DNA of 64,000 bases from a bacterium YEK0313 (GTDB lineage: Bacteria > Pseudomonadota > Alphaproteobacteria > Rhizobiales > Phreatobacteraceae). Of this stretch, positions 26,106-33,606 are shown piece by piece. Location: the NCBI GenBank assembly GCA_000751295.2, contig CCMO02000002.1:1014501-1078500 (forward strand), read 5' to 3'. Made by a program: the position numbers and the translations under genes. Each line of letters opens with the position of its first letter. The stretch's first letter is position 1. The notes below the pieces were generated by a model, which was given only the letters and a program-made list of their open reading frames with translations, searched no databases and was not told the DNA's origin.

Positions 26106-26753
26106 TCAGCCGACGACCCGCCAGACGCCGGTGCGCTTGATCTCCAGATCCTCCAGCGCGCGCGTCACCGGAACCTGATATTCGGCGAGCTTTTCCAGGC
26201 GTTCGCGCGGCAAGTAGGTGCGGCCGGGATCGCCGAGCAGCACGGTCCGGCCGGCCGCGGCGAGCGGTCCGAGCCAGCCGAGCATGGCTTCGGTCATGTC
26301 GCGCTGGTAGCAGATGTCGCCGGCCAGGATCACCTCCCAGCCCGCATCCGTGCCGGTCGGATCCGCGGTCTCGGCCGTGACCGCAACGCCGTTCGCGGCG
26401 GCATTGAGCCTCACCGCAACCTCGGCGAAGGCATCGATGTCGACCGCCGTGACCCGCGCGGCGCCGGCCTTGGCGGCGGCGATGGCGACAAGCCCGGAGC
26501 CGGTGGCGACGTCGAGAACGGTGCGGCCGGCGACGAGGCCGGGCTGATCCAGCACATAGCGCGCCAGCGCCTGCCCGCCGGCCCAGGCAAAGGCCCAGAA
26601 CGGCGGATCGAGACCGATGGCGCCAAGCTCGTCCTCGGTCTTCTGCCAGAGCTCGGTCGCCTCGTCGGCGAGATGGAGCGAGATCTCCGGGGCGTGCGGC
26701 ACGGCGAGGAGGCGGGTATTGGCGCGGATGAAGGCGGAGCGATCTGCAATCAT
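26106..26753 (-). CDS. ETF-beta lysine methyltransferase-like class I SAM methyltransferase
   Basis: 215 aa from the ATG at 26753 with TGAGG six bases upstream. PPFWAFAWAGGQALARYVLD is the hallmark of the ETFBKMT/METTL20 family. Motif I VLDVATGSGLVAIAAAKAG and the acidic VDIDAFA bind SAM, and EVILAGDICYQRDMTE is the post-I region. Homologues in humans and, as I recall, in Agrobacterium methylate lysines of the electron-transfer flavoprotein beta subunit. ETF genes are not in this window. The family is well supported; the substrate is inferred. Confidence 0.85.
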   Translation of the reverse strand: MIADRSAFIRANTRLLAVPHAPEISLHLADEATELWQKTEDELGAIGLDPPFWAFAWAGGQALARYVLDQPGLVAGRTVLDVATGSGLVAIAAAKAGAARVTAVDIDAFAEVAVRLNAAANGVAVTAETADPTGTDAGWEVILAGDICYQRDMTEAMLGWLGPLAAAGRTVLLGDPGRTYLPRERLEKLAEYQVPVTRALEDLEIKRTGVWRVVG

Positions 26754-26770
26754 GCCTGACCTCAAAGCAG

Positions 26771-26796
26771 AAAAGCCGGGCGGCGGCCCGGCTTTT
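26771..26796. terminator. Bidirectional intrinsic terminator after secB
   Basis: AAAAGCCGGGC (26771-26781) and GCCCGGCTTTT (26786-26796) form a perfect 11-bp stem with a GGCG loop and T-runs on both strands. It sits 24 nt after the secB stop on the minus strand. Confidence 0.85.
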
Positions 26797-26819
26797 CCGC
26801 GCGGGCTTGCCGCCCGGCC

Positions 26820-27302
26820 TTACTGGGTGAGCGCCGGTCCGCCCTGGCCCTGCGGATTTTCGGCCATGCGCTGGCGATAGAGCGCGGCGAAATCGACGGG
26901 GTCGAGATAGAGCGGCGGGAAGCCGCCGTCGCGGGTCGAATTGGCGATGATCTGGCGCGCGAAGGGGAACAGGAGGCGCGGGCACTCGATCAGCACGATC
27001 GGGTGGACGGCCTCGGCCGGCACGCCGGCAATGCGGAAGATGCCGCCATAGACCAGCTCGAACTTGAACAGGATCAGGTCCTTGGTGCGCGCATCGCCAT
27101 CGATGGTCAGCTCGATCTGGAACTCCGTCTCGCTCATCGGATTGGCGTTGACGTTGATCTGGATGTTGATCGCCGGCTGCTCCTGCTGCGGCATCAGCGA
27201 GCGCGGAGCGTTCGGATTCTCGAACGAGAGGTCCTTGATATATTGCGCCAGCACGTTGAGCTGGGGCACGGCTTCCGCTTCGTTGCCGCCATTCGGGGTC
27301 AT
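26820..27302 (-). CDS. secB: Protein-export chaperone SecB
   Basis: 160 aa, normal length. After a short acidic N-terminus come LNVLAQYIKDLSFENPNAP, then the beta-sheet IQINVNANPMSETEFQIELT, YGGIFRI, and the conserved IECPRLLFPFARQIIANSTRDGGFPPLYLDPVDFA split over two helices. SecB tetramers keep preproteins unfolded and hand them to SecA. It is followed by a strong terminator. Confidence 0.97.
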   Translation of the reverse strand: MTPNGGNEAEAVPQLNVLAQYIKDLSFENPNAPRSLMPQQEQPAINIQINVNANPMSETEFQIELTIDGDARTKDLILFKFELVYGGIFRIAGVPAEAVHPIVLIECPRLLFPFARQIIANSTRDGGFPPLYLDPVDFAALYRQRMAENPQGQGGPALTQ

Positions 27303-27422
27303 CGGCTCAGTCTCCGTTCAGGCCGCGCGGGCGGCAGGATCTGGATGGGGATTCACGAGGTGATGGGCGCGCTCGCTAGCACGCGCGGCCCCGGCCGCGC
27401 AAGAACGGCACGGCGAGAGGCT

Positions 27423-27905
27423 TCAGCGGCCGTCGATGCGGCGCGGCCCGGGATGATGCTGGCCGGAATGGCCCGGCTGGCCCGCATTGGTGTCGTCATG
27501 CCAGTCGCGCGGGTCGAGATCGACCACGCCGGGCTGCGCCGGCGCATGGCGGCGGGCCGGTTCCGCCCGATGGCCGAACAGCAGCGCGCGGAAGGCCGGC
27601 AGGAGCAGGAGGACCGCGATCACGTCGGTGACGAAACCGGGAATGGCGAGCAGCAGGCCGGCAAAGGCGGTCAGCATGCCGCTGCGCGCCGCCTGGGCAT
27701 TGAGCAGCACGACGCGGCCGACCGCCATCTGCGTGAACAGCAGCTTCGCGCCGCCCTTCAGGATGGCGACGCCGAGGAACGAGGTGGCGACCACCGCGAC
27801 CAGCGCGGTCAGAAAGCCGATATGCTCCGCCACCCACCAGAAGGCGGCGAATTCGACGAAGGGCAGGGCAATGAGTGCCAGGACCAGCCAGCGCAAGCGG
27901 ATCAT
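27423..27905 (-). CDS. fxsA: FxsA family membrane protein
   Basis: 160 aa from the ATG at 27905, with GGAGAGGAG just upstream; a TTG one codon earlier is in frame. The helices MIRLRWLVLALIALPFVEFA and IGFLTALVAVVATSFLGVAIL, the family motif LLLAIPGFVTDVIAVLLLLP, and a hydrophilic His/Pro/Gly-rich tail are all typical of FxsA. E. coli FxsA relieves F-plasmid exclusion of phage T7; its normal role is not known. The secB neighbourhood is common in alphaproteobacteria. Confidence 0.88.
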   Translation of the reverse strand: MIRLRWLVLALIALPFVEFAAFWWVAEHIGFLTALVAVVATSFLGVAILKGGAKLLFTQMAVGRVVLLNAQAARSGMLTAFAGLLLAIPGFVTDVIAVLLLLPAFRALLFGHRAEPARRHAPAQPGVVDLDPRDWHDDTNAGQPGHSGQHHPGPRRIDGR

Positions 27906-28111
27906 CAAAACTCCTCTCCGCCATAGCTGTGGTGCCGAGCCATCAGAATCAAGCGTCGTACCGTCGCACCGGAGCGCCTGGCGGCAGGAATGCAGGCCAG
28001 CCGGCAGCGGAAGTGTCGCGTTGGTCGGGACCGCCGAGCCGACACGCGCGTTCCGGATTATGCGATGATCGCGACCGCTGCCGCCGGGATCGACAGGAGA
28101 TTGCCATAGCC

Positions 28112-29974
28112 ATGACCGCCATTGCCCGCCTTCTTGCCGTCTTCGCCATCGTCTTCGCCGCCGGGCTCGGCGCAGGTCCCCGCGCCGCCGCGGCGGCCGG
28201 CGCGCCGCCCTGGCGCCACGGCCTGTCTCTCGTCGGACAGCTGCGCTACGGCCCGGATTTCCGCCACACCGCCTATGTCAATCCGCGGGCGCCCAAGGGC
28301 GGCCTCGTCAGGCTGTCGATCGAAGGCACGTTCGACAGCTTCAACCCGATCCTGCCGCGGGGGGCGACCGCGCCGATCGCCGGCCTCCTCTACATGCCGC
28401 TGTTCGAGGATTCGCTCGACGAGATCTCGACCGCCTATGGCGCGGTTGCCGAAGCGGTGCGCTACCCGGACGATTTTTCATCCGTCACCTATCGGCTCAA
28501 TCCCAACGCCCGCTGGCACGACGGCCGGCCGATCACCCCGGACGACGTGATCTGGACCATGGAACAGGTCAAGAAGCACGATCCGCGCATGGCCTTCTAT
28601 TACCGCAACGTCGTCAAGGTCGAGCAGTCGGGCGAACGCGAGGTGACCTTCACCTTCGACGGGCCCGGCAACCGGGAGAAGCCGCAGATCGTCGGCCAGC
28701 TGCCGATCCTGCCGCGCCACTGGTGGGAGGGCCGCGACGCGCAGGGGCGCCAGCGCGACATCGGCCAGACGACGCTGGAGCCGCCGCTCGGCTCCGGCCC
28801 CTATCGCATCAGGAGCTTCGAGGCCGGGCGCAACGTGGTGCTGGAACGGGTCGCCGACTGGTGGGCCAGGGACCTGCCGATCTATGTCGGCCTGCACAAT
28901 TTCGACGAGCTGCGCTTCGAGGTCTATCGCGACGACACGGTCGAGCTCGAAGCGTTCAAGGCCGACCAGGTCGACTTCCGCGTCGAAAGCTCCGCACGCG
29001 CCTGGGCGACGGCTTACGACTTTCCGGCCGCCCGCGACGGGCGCGTCCTGCTGGAAGCCTTCACCGACCGGTCGCCGGCCGGCATGCAGGCGGTGATCCT
29101 CAATCTCAGGCTGCCGAAATTCGCTGATGTCAGGGTTCGCCGAGCGCTGAACCTGATGTTCGACTTCGAAACCATGAATGCCAACCTGATGTTCGGCGCC
29201 TATCGCCGCACGGCAAGCTATTTCGAGGATACCGAGCTTGCCGCGCGCGGCCTGCCCGGGCCCGAGGAGCTCGCCATCCTGGAAACGGTGCGGGACAAGG
29301 TGCTCCCGGAGGTCTTCACCACGCCCTATGCCAATCCGGTAGGCGGCAGCCCCGACGCGCAGCGGGCGAACCTGCGCGCGGCGCTCGCGCTGATGCGCGA
29401 GGCCGGCTACGAGGTGCGCGACCGGCGCATGGTCAATGTCCGCACGGGCGAGCCGTTCCGCATCGAGCTTCTGCTCAACAGCCCGAACTTCGAGCGCCAT
29501 GCGCTCGCCTACAGGACCGCGCTCGAACGGCTCGGCATCGAGCTCACCCCGCGCACCGTCGACACTGCCCAGTATATCAACCGGCTGAACGACCGGCGCT
29601 TCGATGCCATTGTCGGCACCTACCCGCAGACGCTGTCGCCCGGCAACGAGCAGCGCGACTTCTTCGGCTCGGAAGCCGCCGACCGCCCCGGCTCCTTCAA
29701 CCGCGCGGGGATCAAGGATCCGGCGGTCGACCAGCTGATCCAGCGAGTCATCTATGCCAAGGATCGGGCCGAGCTGGTCGCCGCGACCCGGGCGCTCGAC
29801 CGGGTGCTGCTCGCCAACAGCTACATGATCCCGACCTGGTTTTCCGGGCAGATCCGCACCGCCCGCTGGAACCGCTACGGCCGGCCGCAAACCATGCCGG
29901 AATATGGCGGCGCCGCCTTCCCCGCCATCTGGTGGTGGGATCCGGCGCTGGCGCAACGCGCCGGGCCGCGGTGA
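28112..29974 (+). CDS. Extracellular solute-binding protein family 5 (YejA-like peptide binder)
   Basis: 620 aa from the ATG at 28112 (AGGAGA upstream). The signal peptide ends near AAAAAG (residue 28). The mature part begins HGLSLVGQLRYGPDFRHTAYVNPRAPKGG, the YejA signature, then FDSFNPI and WHDGRPITPDDVIWT typical of SBP_bac_5. It should deliver oligopeptides or related compounds to a YejBEF transporter. No yejB, yejE or yejF lies next to it; the next gene is on the opposite strand. Confidence 0.9.
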   Translation: MTAIARLLAVFAIVFAAGLGAGPRAAAAAGAPPWRHGLSLVGQLRYGPDFRHTAYVNPRAPKGGLVRLSIEGTFDSFNPILPRGATAPIAGLLYMPLFEDSLDEISTAYGAVAEAVRYPDDFSSVTYRLNPNARWHDGRPITPDDVIWTMEQVKKHDPRMAFYYRNVVKVEQSGEREVTFTFDGPGNREKPQIVGQLPILPRHWWEGRDAQGRQRDIGQTTLEPPLGSGPYRIRSFEAGRNVVLERVADWWARDLPIYVGLHNFDELRFEVYRDDTVELEAFKADQVDFRVESSARAWATAYDFPAARDGRVLLEAFTDRSPAGMQAVILNLRLPKFADVRVRRALNLMFDFETMNANLMFGAYRRTASYFEDTELAARGLPGPEELAILETVRDKVLPEVFTTPYANPVGGSPDAQRANLRAALALMREAGYEVRDRRMVNVRTGEPFRIELLLNSPNFERHALAYRTALERLGIELTPRTVDTAQYINRLNDRRFDAIVGTYPQTLSPGNEQRDFFGSEAADRPGSFNRAGIKDPAVDQLIQRVIYAKDRAELVAATRALDRVLLANSYMIPTWFSGQIRTARWNRYGRPQTMPEYGGAAFPAIWWWDPALAQRAGPR

Positions 29975-29991
29975 CCGCCGGGGCGGCGCGC

Positions 29992-30969
29992 TCAGCCAGG
30001 AGCGGGGGTCGCTCCGCCGAGCACCGTATGCATGAGCGGACGATCGATGTTCTGGCCGGAGAGGATCACCGCCGCCTTCTGCACGCCAAGGCCGTCCGCT
30101 TCCTGGGCGAGCGCGGCGAGCGCCACCGCGCCGGCACCTTCCGCGGCATTGTGGGTGTCCGACCAGTAGACCCTGATCGCCTCGGCGATGGCGTCCTCGG
30201 CGACCGTCACGATCCGCTCGGCACCGGCGCGAATGATCGCCAGCGCCTCGGCGGAGGGAATGCGCACCGCCGTGCCGTCGGCGAAGGTCGCGAGACGGTT
30301 GACCGGCACGACCTCGCCCGCGGCGAAGGACAGCGCATAGGCATCGGCGTTTTTCGGCACCACGCCGACGATGCGGGTCCTGAGGCCGAGCAGGTCGCGC
30401 GCCGCGATCAGCCCGCAAATGCCCGAGCCGAGCCCGATCGGCGCGTAGAGCACGTCGATATCGGGATGGGCGGTGAACAGTTCCAGCGCATAGGTGGCCA
30501 CTCCCAGCACCAGGTCGCGGTGGAACGAGGGCACGAATTCATAATCGCGCTCGGCCGCGATCTCGGCAGCCCGCTCGCGGGCCTCGTCGAAATCGCGGCC
30601 GTGCTCGATCAGCTCGGCGCCGAAGGCGCGCATCGCCGCGTTCTTCTCGACCGAATTGCCGTGCGGCACGACGATCGCCAGCGGCAGGCCGGCATGACCC
30701 GCCGCGAAGGCGAGGCTCTGGCCATGATTGCCGCGGGTGGCCGAAACGATGCCGCGCACCGCCGGGCGCTCGCGCTTCAGCCGGTCGAGATAGACGATGC
30801 CGCCACGCACCTTGAAGGCGCCGATCGGCGTGTGGTTCTCGTGCTTGACCACGACGGCGAAGCCGTAGCGGCGTTTCAGCAGCGGCCAGGCATAGGCCGG
30901 CGTCGGCGGCATGACCGCGTGGACGAGGGTGGCGGCGGCGTCGAGCTCGGCGCGGGAGAACAGGGCCAT
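29992..30969 (-). CDS. Threonine dehydratase-like PLP enzyme (fold type II)
   Basis: 325 aa from the ATG at 30969. The PLP lysine is Lys53 in HTPIGAFKVRGG. ATRGNHGQSLAFAA binds the substrate carboxylate, and IGLGSGICGLIAA is the phosphate-binding loop. The enzyme should deaminate threonine or serine to 2-oxo acids. There is no C-terminal ACT regulatory domain, so it is the catabolic or short form. The start lies just past the HMG-CoA lyase stop; a GTG at 30981 overlapping that stop is also possible. The two genes are probably co-transcribed. Confidence 0.88.
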   Translation of the reverse strand: MALFSRAELDAAATLVHAVMPPTPAYAWPLLKRRYGFAVVVKHENHTPIGAFKVRGGIVYLDRLKRERPAVRGIVSATRGNHGQSLAFAAGHAGLPLAIVVPHGNSVEKNAAMRAFGAELIEHGRDFDEARERAAEIAAERDYEFVPSFHRDLVLGVATYALELFTAHPDIDVLYAPIGLGSGICGLIAARDLLGLRTRIVGVVPKNADAYALSFAAGEVVPVNRLATFADGTAVRIPSAEALAIIRAGAERIVTVAEDAIAEAIRVYWSDTHNAAEGAGAVALAALAQEADGLGVQKAAVILSGQNIDRPLMHTVLGGATPAPG

Positions 30970-30977
30970 GGCGCGGC

Positions 30978-31892
30978 TCACCCGTTCGAGACCTTGGCCG
31001 GGAACACGCCGGCGCGGTTGAGCGCGGAAGGCACCGGCTTGCCGAGCACGCCGGAGAGCCAATGGGCGGTGTCGATCAGCCGGTCGATCGCGAGCCCGGT
31101 CCTTATGCCCATCCGGTCGAAGGCGTAGACGAGGTCTTCCGTCGCGACATTGCCCGTGGCGGCCGGCGCGAAGGGGCAGCCGCCGACCCCGCCGATCGAG
31201 GCGTCGAGATAGTCGACGCCGGCGGCGACCGCCGCGACGGCATTGGCGACACCGGTATTGCGGGTGTCGTGGAAGTGGCAGCGCAGCTTGACGGTTTTCG
31301 ACAGGGCGCGCGCCCGGCCGAGCAGGTCGGTGACCTGGCTCGGCACGCCGCAGCCGATCGTATCGGCGAAACCGATCTCATAGGGCTCGAGCCGCAGCAC
31401 GGCCTCGAAGACCGCCATGACCTGTTCGGCCGGCACCTCGCCGTCGAAGGGGCAGCCGAACGAGGTGGTGATCGAAATAGCAAGGGGCTTGCCGGCCTGC
31501 CTGACGAGGCGGGCGACGTCGGCCGCGCCCGCCACCAGCTCGGCCGCGGTGGCATTCTGGTTGCGCCGCGCGAAGCCGTCGCTCGCCGAGCAGACATAGT
31601 TGATCTGGTTGCAGCCGGCGGCAAGGGCCCGTTCGGCGCCGCGCACATTGAGGGCGAGGCCGATCAGCGTCTTGTCGCCGTGGCGCGGCAGGATGCCGGC
31701 CATGACCGCCTCGGCATCGGCCATGCGCGGCACCAGCTTCGGATTGACGAAGCTCGTCACCTCCACCTTGCGGCAGCCGGCGGCGAAGGCCCTGTCGATC
31801 AATGCGATCTTGTCGGCCGTCGAGACCTCGACCTTCTCGTTCTGCAAGCCGTCGCGCGGCGCGACTTCGATGATCTCGACCGATGCGGACAT
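30978..31892 (-). CDS. Hydroxymethylglutaryl-CoA lyase
   Basis: 304 aa from the ATG at 31892 with a GGGAGAAGG ribosome site. APRDGLQNEK (11-20) is the HMGL-like catalytic start. Further on are the barrel segment FADTIGCGVP, the metal-binding CHFHDTRNTGVANA, and GVGGCPFAPAATGNVATEDLV containing the catalytic cysteine. It cleaves HMG-CoA to acetyl-CoA and acetoacetate at the end of leucine catabolism. The other leucine genes are not in the window. The overlap with the dehydratase suggests an amino-acid catabolic operon. Confidence 0.93.
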   Translation of the reverse strand: MSASVEIIEVAPRDGLQNEKVEVSTADKIALIDRAFAAGCRKVEVTSFVNPKLVPRMADAEAVMAGILPRHGDKTLIGLALNVRGAERALAAGCNQINYVCSASDGFARRNQNATAAELVAGAADVARLVRQAGKPLAISITTSFGCPFDGEVPAEQVMAVFEAVLRLEPYEIGFADTIGCGVPSQVTDLLGRARALSKTVKLRCHFHDTRNTGVANAVAAVAAGVDYLDASIGGVGGCPFAPAATGNVATEDLVYAFDRMGIRTGLAIDRLIDTAHWLSGVLGKPVPSALNRAGVFPAKVSNG

Positions 31893-32024
31893 GACCTTCT
31901 CCCATTTTGCGTCATTGTCGGGGAAGGCCATGGCCGGAGGCAAGGCGCCGGCCCCGCGAAACCGCGACCGGCGCCCATGCCGCCAGCGCAAGGCAATGCC
32001 GCAGGAGGCGGCGCGGGCGGAAGC

Positions 32025-32543
32025 TCAGTCGCGAATGACCAGCGGTCCGCAATCGTCGTCGGCGACGAAGATCGCGAGAAGTTCGGCCGGCTCCGTCGCG
32101 CTGGCATTCTCGGCGAAGAGATGGATCGTGCCCGGCGGCTCGAACCAGGTCTGGCCGGCGCCGAAGGTCCCGACAGGGCCGCCTTCGAGCTGCGAGCGTA
32201 TCGTGCCTTTCACCACAAAGGCCATGACCGAGCCTGGATGGCGATGGCGCGGCGAATAGGCGTTCGGCGGGAATCCGACGAGCGCGGTGGTGATCGACTT
32301 GCCCGGCACATTGGGCAGCTTCTCGCAGGACAGCGGCATGACGACGGTGGCCGGGCGGCCCGCCACGTCGGCCGGCGCCGCTTCGGCGCTGGCATGGACG
32401 GCATGGCCGCCATGCGGCTTCGGCACGGCGCCGCCCCAGATTCCGATGCCGATCGCGCCGGCCGCGAGCGCCGCGGCGGCCCCGCAGGCGATCACGATAA
32501 GGCCGGTCCGACGCTGCGGCGGCCCGACGTCCCAGGTGGTCAT
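32025..32543 (-). CDS. Membrane-anchored or exported cupin-domain protein
   Basis: 172 aa. One hydrophobic helix (GLIVIACGAAAALAAGAIGIGIW, about 14-36) anchors it or acts as a signal. The cupin motifs are PRHRHPGSVMAFVVKG (two metal histidines, then the glycine turn) and GQTWFEPPGTIHLFAEN. Such proteins bind small ligands or metal outside the membrane. The enzymatic function is unknown. It is followed, on the same strand and downstream of the epimerase, by the HMG-CoA lyase gene. Confidence 0.75.
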   Translation of the reverse strand: MTTWDVGPPQRRTGLIVIACGAAAALAAGAIGIGIWGGAVPKPHGGHAVHASAEAAPADVAGRPATVVMPLSCEKLPNVPGKSITTALVGFPPNAYSPRHRHPGSVMAFVVKGTIRSQLEGGPVGTFGAGQTWFEPPGTIHLFAENASATEPAELLAIFVADDDCGPLVIRD

Positions 32544-32561
32544 GACGGCGCTCCCAATGGT

Positions 32562-33293
32562 CTAGAGGGGCAAACGGAAGGCGGCGTTCCAGCCAAGCTC
32601 GGCGATCGCCTTGTCGGTTGAAACCTCGGCATTCGGCTCGACGGCGTTGTAGATGCCGGGCGCCCCGCGCTCGACGGCGAGGAAAGCCGCATAGGCGGCG
32701 GCATCGACATGCACCGGCAGTGCCGCCGGCGCTGTGTCGACCCCGGTGCCGGGGCCATAGAAACGGCCATAGCGGAGGACGATGCCTTCCACCGGCGCCG
32801 CGCCCAGCACCGCCGCTTCGAGAGCCGCGACGCCGCGGATGCTGACCGCACCGGCGCCTTCGCGGCCGAGATCGAGGGGCGACGCCTCGGTCAATGGCAA
32901 CGGGCCGGGCGCATAGACCCAGGCAATGCTCTGGGCGATCAGCCGCCGGCTGCCGGCCGCCTGCGCGGCGGCGACCAGATGACGGGTACCGATCTCGCGG
33001 ATGCGGGCATTGGCGACGAGCGCCTCGGCCATGCGCGCCGGATCGAGGCCGGCGGGCAGGTCGGTGAGCTGGTGAATGACGATGTCGGGGCGGACCGACA
33101 GGACGGCCTCGGTCAGCGCCGCCGCGTCGAACACGTCGACCTGCAGTGGTTCGACGCCGGCCGCGCGAAGCGCATCGGCGCGCGCCGCGGATCGGGTCGT
33201 TCCGGCCACCTGGTAGCCGGCGCGAAGCAGCAGCGGCGTCAGCCGCCGTCCCACCGCCCCGGCGGCGCCGGCAACGAGAATGCGCAAGCTCAA
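32562..33293 (-). CDS. NAD-dependent epimerase/dehydratase-family protein
   Basis: 243 aa; no ATG is available, and the TTG at 33293 with GAGGAA about 7 nt upstream is the best start. The extended-SDR nucleotide motif AGAAGAVGRRL follows directly, and LRYGRFYGPGTG and GIYNAVEP are typical of the NAD(P)-binding epimerase group. The catalytic Tyr is seen in AWVYAPG, not in a standard YxxxK, so catalysis is uncertain. It lies 18 nt upstream of the cupin gene and is probably co-transcribed with it. Confidence 0.75.
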   Translation of the reverse strand: MSLRILVAGAAGAVGRRLTPLLLRAGYQVAGTTRSAARADALRAAGVEPLQVDVFDAAALTEAVLSVRPDIVIHQLTDLPAGLDPARMAEALVANARIREIGTRHLVAAAQAAGSRRLIAQSIAWVYAPGPLPLTEASPLDLGREGAGAVSIRGVAALEAAVLGAAPVEGIVLRYGRFYGPGTGVDTAPAALPVHVDAAAYAAFLAVERGAPGIYNAVEPNAEVSTDKAIAELGWNAAFRLPL

Positions 33294-33606
33294 AACCAGT
33301 TCCTCGCGATCACAATATCAGACTTCGAACATCATATCAGGATTCTGACATTATGATCAAGCGCCGATCACATGGATCGGCCGGAGCGGCCCACCGATCC
33401 CGCCGCGCGACTCTGGCCGGCCTGGCAGGCCCCGCGCGCCGCTCCACCACAGCGCGGCCTGAGCGCCGCCACTCCTCGGCGACGCCTGCGACATCGGGCG
33501 GCGATATTGCCGCCCGGTTTCGGTCACCTTTGGTTCAAGCACCATTCACCACGTCTGACGAAGAGTTGATTGCCGCCGAAACGCGAATGCGACTGGGAGC
33601 TTCAAG
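33294..33606. other. Intergenic region between epimerase and coiled-coil gene
   Basis: 313 bases. The part next to the epimerase is AT-rich and has a direct repeat ATATCAG at 33315-33321 and 33334-33340 (19-bp spacing), a possible regulator site. The rest has several short frames in both directions but none with family features. A truncated HxlR-type start (KRRS near 33360) was considered and is not supported. Confidence 0.4.

Noticed and set aside
33354..33606. Possible truncated HxlR-type regulator before the coiled-coil gene
   Set aside because: Only a KRRS start resembles the family; the following residues do not, and no frame is long enough.
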